Part shown: in pieces, positions 23,556 to 31,512 of the stretch
Layout of the letters: every line of letters begins with the position of its first letter
Position numbering within the stretch: position 1 is the first letter of the stretch
Assembly: GCA_017553575.1 (NCBI GenBank)
Contig: JAFZKQ010000006.1
Location: forward strand, 1-32,430
Source of the DNA: Paludibacteraceae bacterium
Lineage (GTDB): Bacteria; Bacteroidota; Bacteroidia; Bacteroidales; Paludibacteraceae
Length of the DNA: 32,430 bases
Direction of reading: 5' to 3'
Notes under the pieces: generated by a model
What the model was told of the DNA's origin: nothing
Seen by the model: the letters and a program-made list of their open reading frames with translations, nothing else
The model's database searches: none
Made by a program: the position numbers and the translations under genes

Positions 23556-24494
23556 TCAGATAAGATATTGCTCACTAATGGATTCGCCAGAAAGCACACG
23601 ACGAATGGTTTCTGCGAACAAGTCTGCGATAGAGATGATATGAGCCTTCTTACAACTCTTGTTGAAAGGTATAGAGTTGGAGAAAATCAACTCGGTAAGG
23701 CTAGACTCATCAACTCGCGTACTTGCAGGGTCGGACATCACAGGGTGAGTTACGACAGCACGAACAGACTTCGCACCAGCGTTAGTCATGATGTCAGCAG
23801 CCTTGGTCAAAGTACCAGCTGTATCCACCATATCGTCCAAGATGATGACGTTCTTTCCCTTTACATCACCGATGATGGTCATTTCGCTAACCACGTTTGC
23901 CTTCTCTCTACTCTTGTGGCAAAGTACCATAGGACAGCCCAAATACTTAGAGTAAGAGTTTGCCCTCTTTGATCCGCCCACGTCAGGAGAAGCAATTACC
24001 AAATCATCCAATTTCATGGATTGGATATAAGGCAAAAAGACAGTTGAAGCATAAAGATGGTCAACTGGCACATTGAAGAAACCTTGGATTTGGTCTGCGT
24101 GAAGATCCATCGTGATAAGACGGTCGATTCCGGCAGTCGTCAACATATCGGCAACCAACTTAGCACCGATAGCCACACGTGGCTTGTCTTTTCTATCTTG
24201 CCTTGCCCAGCCGAAGTAAGGGATCACGGCAATGATCTTTCTTGCGGAAGCTCTCTTTGCTGCATCAACCATCAGCAAAAGCTCCATCAAATTGTCAGCA
24301 TTAGGGAATGTTGACTGCACCAAAAAAACGTAATGTCCACGGATTGACTCCTCATAGGAGACACCGAACTCGCCGTCAGCGAATTTTTGAACATTCATTT
24401 TACCAAGAGAACAGCCTAAACTGTTACAAATCTCTTCTGCCAAATACTTTGTATTGGTTCCAGAGAAGACTGAGAATGGGTAATTGTTGTCCAT
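23556..24494 (-). CDS. prs: Ribose-phosphate pyrophosphokinase (PRPP synthetase)
   Basis: 312 residues, class I length. Makes PRPP from ribose 5-phosphate and ATP for nucleotide, histidine and tryptophan synthesis. Seen: SGTNTKYLAEEI, KFADGEFGVSYEESIRGHYVFLVQST (about 37-62), IPYFGWARQDRKDKPR with the ATP-binding flexible-loop region, ITMDLHADQIQGFFN, SPDVGGSKRA, the catalytic Lys in CHKSREKANV, and the PRPP loop VIILDDMVDTAGTLT (216-230). It has its own -7 element and terminator, so it is probably monocistronic. Its product is a substrate of TrpD, encoded on the other strand. Confidence 0.97.
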   Translation of the reverse strand: MDNNYPFSVFSGTNTKYLAEEICNSLGCSLGKMNVQKFADGEFGVSYEESIRGHYVFLVQSTFPNADNLMELLLMVDAAKRASARKIIAVIPYFGWARQDRKDKPRVAIGAKLVADMLTTAGIDRLITMDLHADQIQGFFNVPVDHLYASTVFLPYIQSMKLDDLVIASPDVGGSKRANSYSKYLGCPMVLCHKSREKANVVSEMTIIGDVKGKNVIILDDMVDTAGTLTKAADIMTNAGAKSVRAVVTHPVMSDPASTRVDESSLTELIFSNSIPFNKSCKKAHIISIADLFAETIRRVLSGESISEQYLI

Positions 24495-24532
24495 TTATAT
24501 GAATTGATTTTCGGGTGTTTATTTACCTGTTG

Positions 24533-24540
24533 CAAAGGTA
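24533..24540 (-). promoter_or_regulatory. Promoter -7 element of prs
   Basis: The minus strand reads TACCTTTG, an exact and very typical -7 box, giving a start near 24526 and a leader of about 32 bases. A -33 TTG is not at the ideal distance. Confidence 0.6.
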
Positions 24541-24630
24541 CACCTTTTTACGCAATGAAAGAAATAGAATAGATAAAAATTTCCAAAGCTATGTTAACGC
24601 ATATTTCCAAAGGCCAAGAAGGCCCCGCCC

Positions 24631-24882
24631 CTACCTGATATTTTTCTTCCAACGGAGTTTTATACGTTCCCAACCTTCCACGCCGACAATAGCCAAGCCC
24701 ATATATTTAATCAGTTTAGCCAACAAATAGAATACGAAAAACAAGATGGTCTTGGTCGTCGTATCAATCGGTAAAAATGGCTGTGCAAAGGCTACGATAT
24801 AAAGAGGGAGAGAGATCACTATAATGATGACACCCGTCCTAAACGAAAAACGTTGCAGAAACTGCTGTATTCTCTCCTTCAT
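24631..24882 (-). CDS. Small membrane protein with two predicted transmembrane segments
   Basis: 83 residues. MKERIQQFLQRFSFRTG is a basic cytoplasmic start. Hydrophobic segment 1 is about 17-36 (VIIIVISLPLYIVAFAQPFL). A short loop with PIDTTTKT follows, then segment 2 about 45-67 (ILFFVFYLLAKLIKYMGLAIVGV). The basic C-terminal tail WERIKLRWKKNIR suggests that both ends are cytoplasmic. I cannot assign a family. It has its own -7 element, is flanked by intergenic DNA on both sides and diverges from the DUF4250-type gene. Confidence 0.7.
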   Translation of the reverse strand: MKERIQQFLQRFSFRTGVIIIVISLPLYIVAFAQPFLPIDTTTKTILFFVFYLLAKLIKYMGLAIVGVEGWERIKLRWKKNIR

Positions 24883-24910
24883 TTATTAGTTGATTACTTA
24901 TTCCAAGTGA

Positions 24911-24918
24911 CAAATGTA
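24911..24918 (-). promoter_or_regulatory. Promoter -7 element of the small membrane protein gene
   Basis: The minus strand reads TACATTTG, matching TAnnTTTG, giving a start near 24904 and a leader of about 22 bases. No clear -33. The rest of 24919-25227 shows no gene. Confidence 0.45.
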
Positions 24919-25227
24919 CAACAAAAACCCATAAGAAAGAGGGAAAGATTCAAGAAAACGACATTTTTTCGATTGTAGCTACAAATATTGTCTTTTCTGC
25001 AATGTGGATGTGACAAAATCGCCCTATTACTTTTAAATTGGTCTTTCGTAATCATATTCTCTCCTCCATAGAACTCGACTTGACAAATACAAAAGTTCCG
25101 ACTGACAATCGCAACTTCCCCAAAAATCGGCAAATAGAATCGACTCACAATTCATTCTGCCGTATATTCCAAAATCACCATTCATAAAAAATATCGCCAC
25201 AGAGAACAACTTGTGACATATTAGTCG

Positions 25228-25235
25228 TACCTTTG
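25228..25235 (+). promoter_or_regulatory. Promoter -7 element of the DUF4250-type gene
   Basis: TACCTTTG, an exact -7 box, 23 bases before the ATG at 25259. A TTG at 25211-25213 is too close to be an ideal -33. Confidence 0.55.
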
Positions 25236-25258
25236 CACCATAATAAAAAAAGAAGATA

Positions 25259-25438
25259 ATGGAATCATTACCCCAAGACACGACCATGCTATTCAGTTTC
25301 GTAAACATGAAACTGCGTGACCAATACAACTCGTTAGAGGATTTGTGCGAAGATTTAAACGTCAACAAAGAAGATCTCGTGAAAAGACTCGCTGCTGGCG
25401 GATTCGAATACAACGAATCACTAAAAAAATTCTGGTAA
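25259..25438 (+). CDS. DUF4250-type 59-residue protein
   Basis: Small gene directly upstream of the trp promoter. The protein starts MESLPQDTTMLFSFVNMKLR and continues DQYNSLEDLCEDLNVNKEDL, VKRLAAGGFEYNESLKKFW, then TAA. The pattern PxDxxMLxSFVNxKLRDxYxSLxxLCxDLxxxxxxLxxxLxxxGxxY is the one I know from DUF4250 proteins of Bacteroidetes and Firmicutes. It probably folds as a small three-helix, helix-turn-helix-like unit. Function unknown. An exact -7 box precedes it and AGAAG lies just before the ATG. Its stop is five bases before the -33 element of the trp promoter. With no terminator between them, read-through into the trp leader is possible. Confidence 0.85.
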   Translation: MESLPQDTTMLFSFVNMKLRDQYNSLEDLCEDLNVNKEDLVKRLAAGGFEYNESLKKFW

Positions 25439-25443
25439 AACTC

Positions 25444-25474
25444 TTGGCAGAAAAAAAAATCCATTATACCTTTG
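25444..25474 (+). promoter_or_regulatory. trp operon promoter
   Basis: TTG at 25444-25446, a 20-base spacer, and TACCTTTG at 25467-25474: the best match to the Bacteroidetes primary-sigma consensus in the window. Transcription would start near 25481, about 21 bases before the leader-peptide ATG. Confidence 0.8.
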
Positions 25475-25501
25475 CGCTAAACAGAACAAAAAAAACAGAT
25501 T

Positions 25502-25588
25502 ATGACAATATTTAATCATACATATTGGTGGTGGCAAAGCTCGGAACTAAAAGTTGTGAGAGCGTTTGCTCATCCTTGTTATGCATGA
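25502..25588 (+). CDS. trpL: trp operon leader peptide with three consecutive Trp codons
   Basis: 28-codon open frame: MTIFNHTYWWWQSSELKVVR, then AFAHPCYA and TGA. Codons 9-11 (25526-25534) are TGG TGG TGG; Trp is otherwise rare. It lies between a strong promoter and a terminator hairpin upstream of trpB, the arrangement of a ribosome-stalling attenuator. Ribosomes starved for charged tRNA-Trp would stall at 25526-25534. Ribosomes that finish would cover the stop and the antiterminator arm at 25573-25580. No Shine-Dalgarno precedes the ATG; an A-rich stretch does. The peptide itself is probably not functional. The role is inferred from sequence but well supported by three independent elements. 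Confidence 0.88.
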   Translation: MTIFNHTYWWWQSSELKVVRAFAHPCYA

Positions 25589-25652
25589 TTAAGAAAATTC
25601 AAACATAAAGAAACAAAGGAGACACGTCTTTCACGATGGGTCTCCTTTTTTT
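25534..25652 (+). promoter_or_regulatory. trp attenuator: pause hairpin, antiterminator and terminator
   Basis: Three pairings. (1) GCAAA-GCTC (25534-25542) with GAGC-G-TTTGC (25560-25569, one bulged G), starting at the last Trp codon. (2) Antiterminator: TCCTTGTT (25573-25580) with AACAAAGGA (25612-25620, one bulged A). (3) Terminator: AAAGGAGAC (25615-25623) with GTCTCCTTT (25640-25648), loop of 16 bases, ending in seven T (25646-25652). Pairings 2 and 3 share 25615-25620, so they exclude each other. A ribosome stalled at the Trp codons leaves the arm at 25573 free, so antitermination wins. A ribosome at the stop codon (25586) blocks it, so termination wins. Confidence 0.82.
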
Positions 25653-25687
25653 ATTTCAGACAAATAACAAAATAAAAAAACAAATAT

Positions 25688-26887
25688 ATGAAATCATTTC
25701 AAGTTGACGAAAATGGCTATTACGGAGAATTCGGTGGTGCATACGTACCAGAGATTCTCTACAAAACGGTAGAGGATTTGAAAAATGCCTATCTGCCGAT
25801 TATCGAAAGCGAGTCATTCCAAAAAGAGTTCCGCGACCTTCTACGCGATTATGCAGGTCGCCCATCTTCCCTCTATTACGCCCAAAGGCTGAGTGAGAAA
25901 TATGGTTGCAAAATCTATTTGAAAAGGGAGGACCTCAACCACACCGGCGCACACAAAATCAACAACGCACTGGGTCAAGCTCTCTTGGCAAAACGATTAG
26001 GGAAAAAACGAATCATCGCAGAGACTGGAGCCGGACAACACGGTGTGGCAACAGCTACGGTTTGTGCCTTGATGAATATTCCTTGCCGTGTCTACATGGG
26101 TGCCACCGACGTGAAACGCCAACACGTAAACGTTGAGCGAATGAAGATGCTCGGTGCGGAAGTATTCCCTGTGGAGAGTGGAAACAAAACCCTGAAAGAT
26201 GCCACCAACGAGGCCATCCGCGACTGGTGCTGCCACCCTTCCGACACCTTCTACATCATCGGATCCACGGTAGGTCCTCATCCCTACCCTGACATGGTGG
26301 CCCGTCTCCAAAGTGTCATCAGCGAAGAGATCAAATGGCAATTGAAGGAGAAAGAGGGACGAGAGAATCCCGATTACCTCATCGCCTGCGTAGGAGGAGG
26401 AAGCAACGCTGCCGGCACCATCTACCACTATATCGACGAACCAGAGGTAAAAATCGTTTTGGCTGAGGCAGGTGGAAAAGGCATCGACTCTGGCTATACG
26501 GCCGCAACCATAAAGAAAGGAACCCTCGGAATCCTCCACGGAAGCCGCACGTTGACCATGCAGACGGAAGACGGACAGATCGTCGAGCCATACAGCATCT
26601 CCGCTGGTTTGGACTACCCAGGCATCGGTCCTATCCACGCCAACATTGCGAAACAGCACCGCGCCACGGTATTGCCAATCAACGACGACGAAGCACTCCG
26701 TGCCGCTTTCGAGTTGACCCGCCTAGAAGGAATCATTCCAGCGTTGGAGTCAGCCCATGCCTTAGGCGCACTTCCGAAAGTCCAATTCAAGCCAACCGAC
26801 GTGGTGGTCCTCACCGTCAGTGGAAGAGGCGACAAAGACTTGGAGACTTACCTCTCACACAAAGACGACAAAGGGATAAACGACTAA
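25688..26887 (+). CDS. trpB: Tryptophan synthase beta chain
   Basis: 399 residues, TrpB1 type. Joins indole and serine to make tryptophan, with PLP. Starts [24 protein letters not shown]. The PLP lysine is Lys90 in [15 protein letters not shown]. Further: [17 protein letters not shown] with the catalytic Glu, the phosphate loop [44 protein letters not shown], and [12 protein letters not shown]. The ATG is 36 bases after the terminator T-run. Unlike in enterics it is the first structural gene and is separated from trpA, which is last. I recall this order for Bacteroides. The partner TrpA is encoded at 31505-32281. Confidence 0.98.
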   Translation: MKSFQVDENGYYGEFGGAYVPEILYKTVEDLKNAYLPIIESESFQKEFRDLLRDYAGRPSSLYYAQRLSEKYGCKIYLKREDLNHTGAHKINNALGQALLAKRLGKKRIIAETGAGQHGVATATVCALMNIPCRVYMGATDVKRQHVNVERMKMLGAEVFPVESGNKTLKDATNEAIRDWCCHPSDTFYIIGSTVGPHPYPDMVARLQSVISEEIKWQLKEKEGRENPDYLIACVGGGSNAAGTIYHYIDEPEVKIVLAEAGGKGIDSGYTAATIKKGTLGILHGSRTLTMQTEDGQIVEPYSISAGLDYPGIGPIHANIAKQHRATVLPINDDEALRAAFELTRLEGIIPALESAHALGALPKVQFKPTDVVVLTVSGRGDKDLETYLSHKDDKGIND

Positions 26888-26932
26888 TCGGAGACAACCA
26901 ATCCATTATCAAACTTAATTTGCGAATAGCAC

Positions 26933-28357
26933 ATGAAAACATTCAAATATAAAATCGAGAGTCGGAAGATGTTGGCAGACCTCTGCACGCCCGTCAGTGC
27001 CTACCTGCACATCCGTGATCTTTACACGCAAAGCGCACTCATGGAGAGTTCCGACTACCATGGCGGAGAGAACGGTCGCTCTTTCATCGGCATCGAACCC
27101 ATTGCTCAAGTATCCATTGAACATGGCGTAGGAAAATGCACCTTCCCAGACGGAAGCAAAGAAGAACGTCCAATCACACAAAGCAACAAATCAGGAGAGA
27201 TCATCCGTCTGTTCCTCGACTCTTATGATGTAGAGGGAGAAGGAGCTGACCAATGTGGATTGTTCGGCTACACCTCCTTCAACGCAGTGAAATACTTCGA
27301 GAACATCAACGTCAAAGACGAGACGATGGAGAAGAACGATGCACCTGACATGCTCTACATTCTTTACAAGTTCGTCATCGTATTCGACCACTTCAAAAAC
27401 TCATTGACCATCTACGAGTTGCTTACAGAGGGAGAGACGAGCCGAATCGACGAAATCGAGAAAGCCATCAGCCAATACCGCTTAAGCCTCTACGATTTCC
27501 ACCCTGTCGGAGAAACGACCAGTCCGCTGACAGACGAAGAACACAAGGCCAACATCCGGAGAGGCATTGCCCACTGCAAACGAGGAGACGTGTTCCAAAT
27601 CGTCCTCAGCCGCCGATTCGTCCAACACTACGAAGGCGACGATTTCAAATTATACCGTACTTTGAGAAGCATCAACCCATCCCCATACTTGTTCTATTTC
27701 GACTTCGGCGGATTCCGCATCTTCGGTAGTTCTCCAGAGACACACTGCCGCATAGAGAACATCGGAACTAAAAAAGAGCCTAAATACAAAGCTTACATCG
27801 ATCCGATCGCAGGAACCACCAAACGTACGGGCAACGCAGAGCAAGATGCCAAGAATGCCCAATACCTACGTAACGATCCGAAAGAGAACGCAGAACACGT
27901 CATGTTGGTGGACCTTGCCAGAAACGACTTGAGCCGCAACTGCAGGAACGTAAAAGTAGATTTCTACAAGGAGTTGCAATACTACAGCCACGTCATCCAC
28001 TTAGTAAGCCGTGTGAGTGGCGACCTCGTAGAAGGAGCAGATCCCATCAAGGCCTTCATCGACACATTCCCTGCCGGAACGTTGAGCGGTGCTCCTAAAG
28101 TAAGGGCCATGCAATTGATCAGTGAATACGAGCCACACAACCGAGGTGCTTACGGAGGCTGCATCGGATTCATCGGGTTCGACGGTTCATTGAACCAAGC
28201 CATCACCATCCGTACCTTCGTATCCAGAAACAACGAGCTATGGTTCCAAGCCGGTGGCGGAATCGTGGCCAAGAGCGACGAAGAGTACGAATTGCAAGAG
28301 GTCAACAACAAGTTGGGCGCATTGAGAAAAGCCATCCTCATGGCAGAGAAAATGTAA
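26933..28357 (+). CDS. trpE: Anthranilate synthase component I
   Basis: 474 residues. Makes anthranilate from chorismate with ammonia from TrpG. Residues 36-39, LMES in SALMESSDYHGG, correspond to the LLES feedback motif that binds tryptophan, so allosteric inhibition is expected. The chorismate-binding domain shows FQIVLSRRF (near 220), INPSPYLFYFDFGGFRIFGSSPETHCRI, DPIAGTTKRTGNAEQD, the signature EHVMLVDLARNDLSR, FPAGTLSGAPKVRAM and GGCIGFIGFDGS. The first codon follows trpB by 45 bases. It forms a complex with TrpG, encoded next; there is no fusion. Confidence 0.97.
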   Translation: MKTFKYKIESRKMLADLCTPVSAYLHIRDLYTQSALMESSDYHGGENGRSFIGIEPIAQVSIEHGVGKCTFPDGSKEERPITQSNKSGEIIRLFLDSYDVEGEGADQCGLFGYTSFNAVKYFENINVKDETMEKNDAPDMLYILYKFVIVFDHFKNSLTIYELLTEGETSRIDEIEKAISQYRLSLYDFHPVGETTSPLTDEEHKANIRRGIAHCKRGDVFQIVLSRRFVQHYEGDDFKLYRTLRSINPSPYLFYFDFGGFRIFGSSPETHCRIENIGTKKEPKYKAYIDPIAGTTKRTGNAEQDAKNAQYLRNDPKENAEHVMLVDLARNDLSRNCRNVKVDFYKELQYYSHVIHLVSRVSGDLVEGADPIKAFIDTFPAGTLSGAPKVRAMQLISEYEPHNRGAYGGCIGFIGFDGSLNQAITIRTFVSRNNELWFQAGGGIVAKSDEEYELQEVNNKLGALRKAILMAEKM

Positions 28358-28441
28358 TCCGATTCTCAAGACAACTAAATAGAACGGTGGAGAAAAGAGG
28401 ATCTTTCCAATCAACCACCCATAACGCATAAATGTGACAAT

Positions 28442-29008
28442 ATGAAAGTTGCTTTAATAGACAATTACGACAGTTTCACCTATAACCTCTACCATCTCTT
28501 ACGGGAATTGGAGGTGGAGGTAACCGTATACAGAAACGACCAGTTCCGACTCGAAGAGTTACAGGAATTCGATAAAATTTTGCTCAGTCCTGGCCCCGGC
28601 ATTCCATCTGAAGCAGGCCTACTGATGCAAGTCATCAAAGAGTACGCCAACAGCAAGCCCATCTTAGGCATCTGCCTAGGCGAACAAGCCATCGGCGAAT
28701 CCTTCGGAGGCACACTCATCAACTTGAGCGAAGTGTTCCACGGAATTCAGACACCTGCACATATCGTAGCAAGCGACTATATCTTCGAAGGATTATCCAA
28801 GGACATTTTGGTAGGCCGCTACCACTCATGGGTAGTCGATGCAGATAGTTTGCCTGCCTGCTTGGAGATTACGGCGACAAGCGACGAAGGCCAAATCATG
28901 GCACTACGCCACAAAGATTTGGACGTCAGAGGCATTCAATTCCACCCAGAATCCATATTGACCCCTGATGGCAAAAAGATGATTCAAAACTGGATCAACA
29001 AGAAATAA
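28442..29008 (+). CDS. trpG: Anthranilate synthase component II (glutamine amidotransferase)
   Basis: 188 residues, a class I glutamine amidotransferase that supplies ammonia to TrpE. Starts MKVALIDNYDSFTYNLYHLL. LLSPGPGIPSEAG (48-58) is the oxyanion strand region. The nucleophile is Cys78 in LGICLGEQAIGESFGG (Glu replaces the usual His after LG, a variant I believe occurs in Bacteroidetes). His168 and Glu170 in IQFHPESIL complete the triad. It is separate from trpD, unlike the enteric TrpGD fusion. An 84-base gap from trpE holds no clear terminator, and 51 bases lead to trpD. A para-aminobenzoate (PabA) role in addition cannot be excluded from sequence alone. Confidence 0.95.
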   Translation: MKVALIDNYDSFTYNLYHLLRELEVEVTVYRNDQFRLEELQEFDKILLSPGPGIPSEAGLLMQVIKEYANSKPILGICLGEQAIGESFGGTLINLSEVFHGIQTPAHIVASDYIFEGLSKDILVGRYHSWVVDADSLPACLEITATSDEGQIMALRHKDLDVRGIQFHPESILTPDGKKMIQNWINKK

Positions 29009-29059
29009 CAAGAGAGACTTCTTATCTCTTAATTTTTAATTCTCAATTAACAACACATC

Positions 29060-30064
29060 ATGGACAACATATTAAAGAAACTGACGAATCAAGAGACGTT
29101 CACCAAAGAGCAAGCAAAAGAGATCTTGATTGAGATAACAGAGCAGAAATATTCCAACGAGCAAATCGCAGCCCTACTCATGGGCATTCAGATGCGTGGT
29201 GTTACCGTAGACGAAATCTTAGGATTCCGCGAGGGGCTTTTGGAAACCGGCGTCCACACCGACTTTAAACCATTCAAGGTAATCGACATCGTCGGAACAG
29301 GAGGTGACGGAAAGAACACGTTCAACATCTCTACTTGCTCCTGCTTCGTTGTGGCAGGTGCTGGATATAAAGTCGCAAAGCATGGCAACTACGCTGCTTC
29401 AAGCATCTCAGGTGCCAGCAACGTTTTGGAAGCCCATGGCGTAAAGTTCACCAACGACAACGACAAACTGCTCCGTTCGTTGGAGGAGTGCGGCTTCGTT
29501 CACCAACACGCCCAACTCTTTGCCAAGGGAATGAAATGGGTCGCACCTGCCCGCAAGGCTTTGGGCCAATTAGGTACGCCAACCTGTTTCAACCTCTTAG
29601 GTCCTTTGGTCAATCCTTGCAACCCTGACTATCAATTGTTAGGAACAGCCAATCTCGACCAACAACGTCTCTACCGCCAAGTTTACCAACGTATCGGCAT
29701 CAAGTTCGGTATCGTAACCAGCGTCGACGGCTACGACGAAATCTCCTTGACAGGAAACTTCAAAGTGGTTTATAACGACGAGGAGCACATATACCAACCT
29801 AGCGAATTCGGCATGAACATCCTACAGACGGAAGATCTCTATGGAGGAGCCACCTTGGAAGAGGCTAAGAACATCTTCGACTCCATCCTTGAGAATCGCT
29901 CCACCAAAGCACAAAAGGATGTTGTCCTAATCAACTCTGCCTTCGCCATCCACGTGATCGAGCAAGAGAAATCATTCCAAGAATGCTTGCAAATCGCACG
30001 CGAATCCTTGGAAAGCGGCAAGGCTTTGAATGTGTTGAAAAAATACATCGAACTAAACAGCTAA
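29060..30064 (+). CDS. trpD: Anthranilate phosphoribosyltransferase
   Basis: 334 residues. Transfers the phosphoribosyl group of PRPP to anthranilate. Helical N-terminal domain with EQIAALLMGIQMRGVTVDEILGF. The PRPP-binding signature DIVGTGGDGKNTFNIST is at 77-93, then VAKHGNYAASSISGASNVLEAHG (the usual GNRAxSSxxGSAD appears as GNYAASSISGASN), LFAKGMKWVAPARKALG, and TCFNLLGPLVNPCNP. It depends on PRPP from the nearby but separately transcribed prs. The gap to trpC is 10 bases. Confidence 0.96.
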   Translation: MDNILKKLTNQETFTKEQAKEILIEITEQKYSNEQIAALLMGIQMRGVTVDEILGFREGLLETGVHTDFKPFKVIDIVGTGGDGKNTFNISTCSCFVVAGAGYKVAKHGNYAASSISGASNVLEAHGVKFTNDNDKLLRSLEECGFVHQHAQLFAKGMKWVAPARKALGQLGTPTCFNLLGPLVNPCNPDYQLLGTANLDQQRLYRQVYQRIGIKFGIVTSVDGYDEISLTGNFKVVYNDEEHIYQPSEFGMNILQTEDLYGGATLEEAKNIFDSILENRSTKAQKDVVLINSAFAIHVIEQEKSFQECLQIARESLESGKALNVLKKYIELNS

Positions 30065-30074
30065 CAAAAAGAAG

Positions 30075-30875
30075 ATGAAGGATATACTAACAGAAATAGT
30101 AGAGAACAAGCGGACGGAACTGAGAGCTACCAAAGCCTTTCTTCCCTTAGACGACCTGCGTCGCTTGGTGGAGAAGAAAATCGAAGCCGAAGGTTTAAAG
30201 CTCCGTTCCATGCGCGAATCATTACGGAACAGCGCCTCCGGCATCATCAGCGAATTCAAACGGAAGTCTCCTTCCAAAGGTTGGATTCACGAAGATGCGA
30301 AAGTAACGGAGGTTGTGCCCAAATATGCGGCTAACGGAGCTTCCGCCATCTCCATCCTGACCGACAACAAATACTTCGGTGGCAACCAAAACTTCATCCG
30401 GGATGTACGAAGCCTAATCGAGACGCCCATCCTACGGAAAGATTTCATCGTGGACGAGTACCAATTGTACGAGGCTAAATTGATTGGAGCCGATGCAGTC
30501 CTTCTGATTGCGGCCGACTTGACCAAAACCAAATGCAACAGCCTATTGCAAAAGGCTCACGAATTGGGTTTAGAGGTGTTGTTGGAAATCCATGATGAGA
30601 AAGAGTTGAACTACGTCACCCCAGACGTTGATATGCTGGGCGTAAACAACCGTCATCTAGGTACATTCCATACCGATGTGGAGCAATCGTTTAAGATCGC
30701 CGACCAACTCTCTAAAGAGTTCACTCTCGTAAGCGAAAGCGGCATCAGCAAGGCAGAGACCGTCAAGCAACTTCGGGAAATCGGTTTCAGAGGATTCCTC
30801 ATCGGAGAGACGTTCATGAAGGAGAGCGATCCAGGCATCGCACTGAAGAATTTCATCCAACAAGTGGAGGGCTGA
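30075..30875 (+). CDS. trpC: Indole-3-glycerol phosphate synthase
   Basis: 266 residues, single-function (not fused to trpF). Closes the indole ring from CdRP in a TIM barrel. Seen: IISEFKRKSPSKGWI (about 55-69; the catalytic Lys of the first strand), YAANGASAISILTDNKYFGG, PILRKDFIVDEYQLYEAKLIGADAVLLIAA (the second catalytic Lys in RKDF), LEVLLEIHDEKEL with the catalytic Glu, LGVNNRHLGTF, and LVSESGISKAETV. The TGA is one base from the trpF ATG, so translation is coupled. Confidence 0.97.
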   Translation: MKDILTEIVENKRTELRATKAFLPLDDLRRLVEKKIEAEGLKLRSMRESLRNSASGIISEFKRKSPSKGWIHEDAKVTEVVPKYAANGASAISILTDNKYFGGNQNFIRDVRSLIETPILRKDFIVDEYQLYEAKLIGADAVLLIAADLTKTKCNSLLQKAHELGLEVLLEIHDEKELNYVTPDVDMLGVNNRHLGTFHTDVEQSFKIADQLSKEFTLVSESGISKAETVKQLREIGFRGFLIGETFMKESDPGIALKNFIQQVEG

Positions 30876-30876
30876 T

Positions 30877-31512
30877 ATGATAGTGAAAGTCTGTGGTATG
30901 CGCGATGTCGAAAACATCCGCCAAATAGAAAGCCTCGGCATCGACTGGATGGGTTTCATCTTCTACGAGAAGTCCAAACGACACGTAGCAACAAAACCCC
31001 AATATCTTCCTTCCAAGGCAAAACGCATCGGTGTTTTCGTAGACTACTCCATCGACGAGGTTGTGAAGAAAGCCGATGAGTTCCAATTCGACGGAATCCA
31101 ACTGCACGGAAGCGAGACGCCCGACTATTGCCGAGAACTGAGGGAGGCACTAAAAGCCTCCTTGAAGCGTGACCTGCTCATCAACAAAGCCTTCGGGATA
31201 AGTACGCAGGAAGACTTCCATACGGTGGAGAAATACGAAGGCTATTGCGACTACTACGTCTTCGACACCAAAACGCCTACCAAAGGCGGAGCCGGAGTCT
31301 CCTTCGATTGGAGCCTTCTGACGAATTACAAAGGGAAGACGTCCTTCCTTTTGAGCGGAGGAATCGGAGAAGAGAGCATCGAAGCATTAGAGGCATTTGA
31401 ACACCCACAATGGGCGGGCATAGACCTAAATTCAAAATTCGAAAAAGCCCCAGCCCTAAAGGACGAGGCAAGGCTAAATTCATTTCTAAAAAAATTCAAA
31501 CATCATGAATAG
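30877..31512 (+). CDS. trpF: Phosphoribosylanthranilate isomerase
   Basis: 211 residues. Amadori rearrangement of phosphoribosylanthranilate to CdRP in a small TIM barrel. The N-terminal signature is VKVCGMRDVENIRQIESLGIDWMGFIFYEKSKR, with the general-base Cys in KVCGMRD. RIGVFVDYSIDEV, FDGIQLHGSETPDYC, and the general-acid Asp in YVFDTKTPTKGGAGVSFDW follow, then FLLSGGIGEESIEAL and GIDLNSKFEKAPALKD. Starts one base after trpC and its last codons overlap the trpA start by eight bases. Complete and apparently functional. Confidence 0.96.
   Translation: MIVKVCGMRDVENIRQIESLGIDWMGFIFYEKSKRHVATKPQYLPSKAKRIGVFVDYSIDEVVKKADEFQFDGIQLHGSETPDYCRELREALKASLKRDLLINKAFGISTQEDFHTVEKYEGYCDYYVFDTKTPTKGGAGVSFDWSLLTNYKGKTSFLLSGGIGEESIEALEAFEHPQWAGIDLNSKFEKAPALKDEARLNSFLKKFKHHE

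Noticed and set aside
25033-25464. 143-residue minus-strand open frame
   Set aside because: Antisense to the DUF4250-type gene and its promoter; Phe/Ser/Cys-rich with no motif.
25997-26659. 220-residue minus-strand frame
   Set aside because: Shadow of trpB on the opposite strand.
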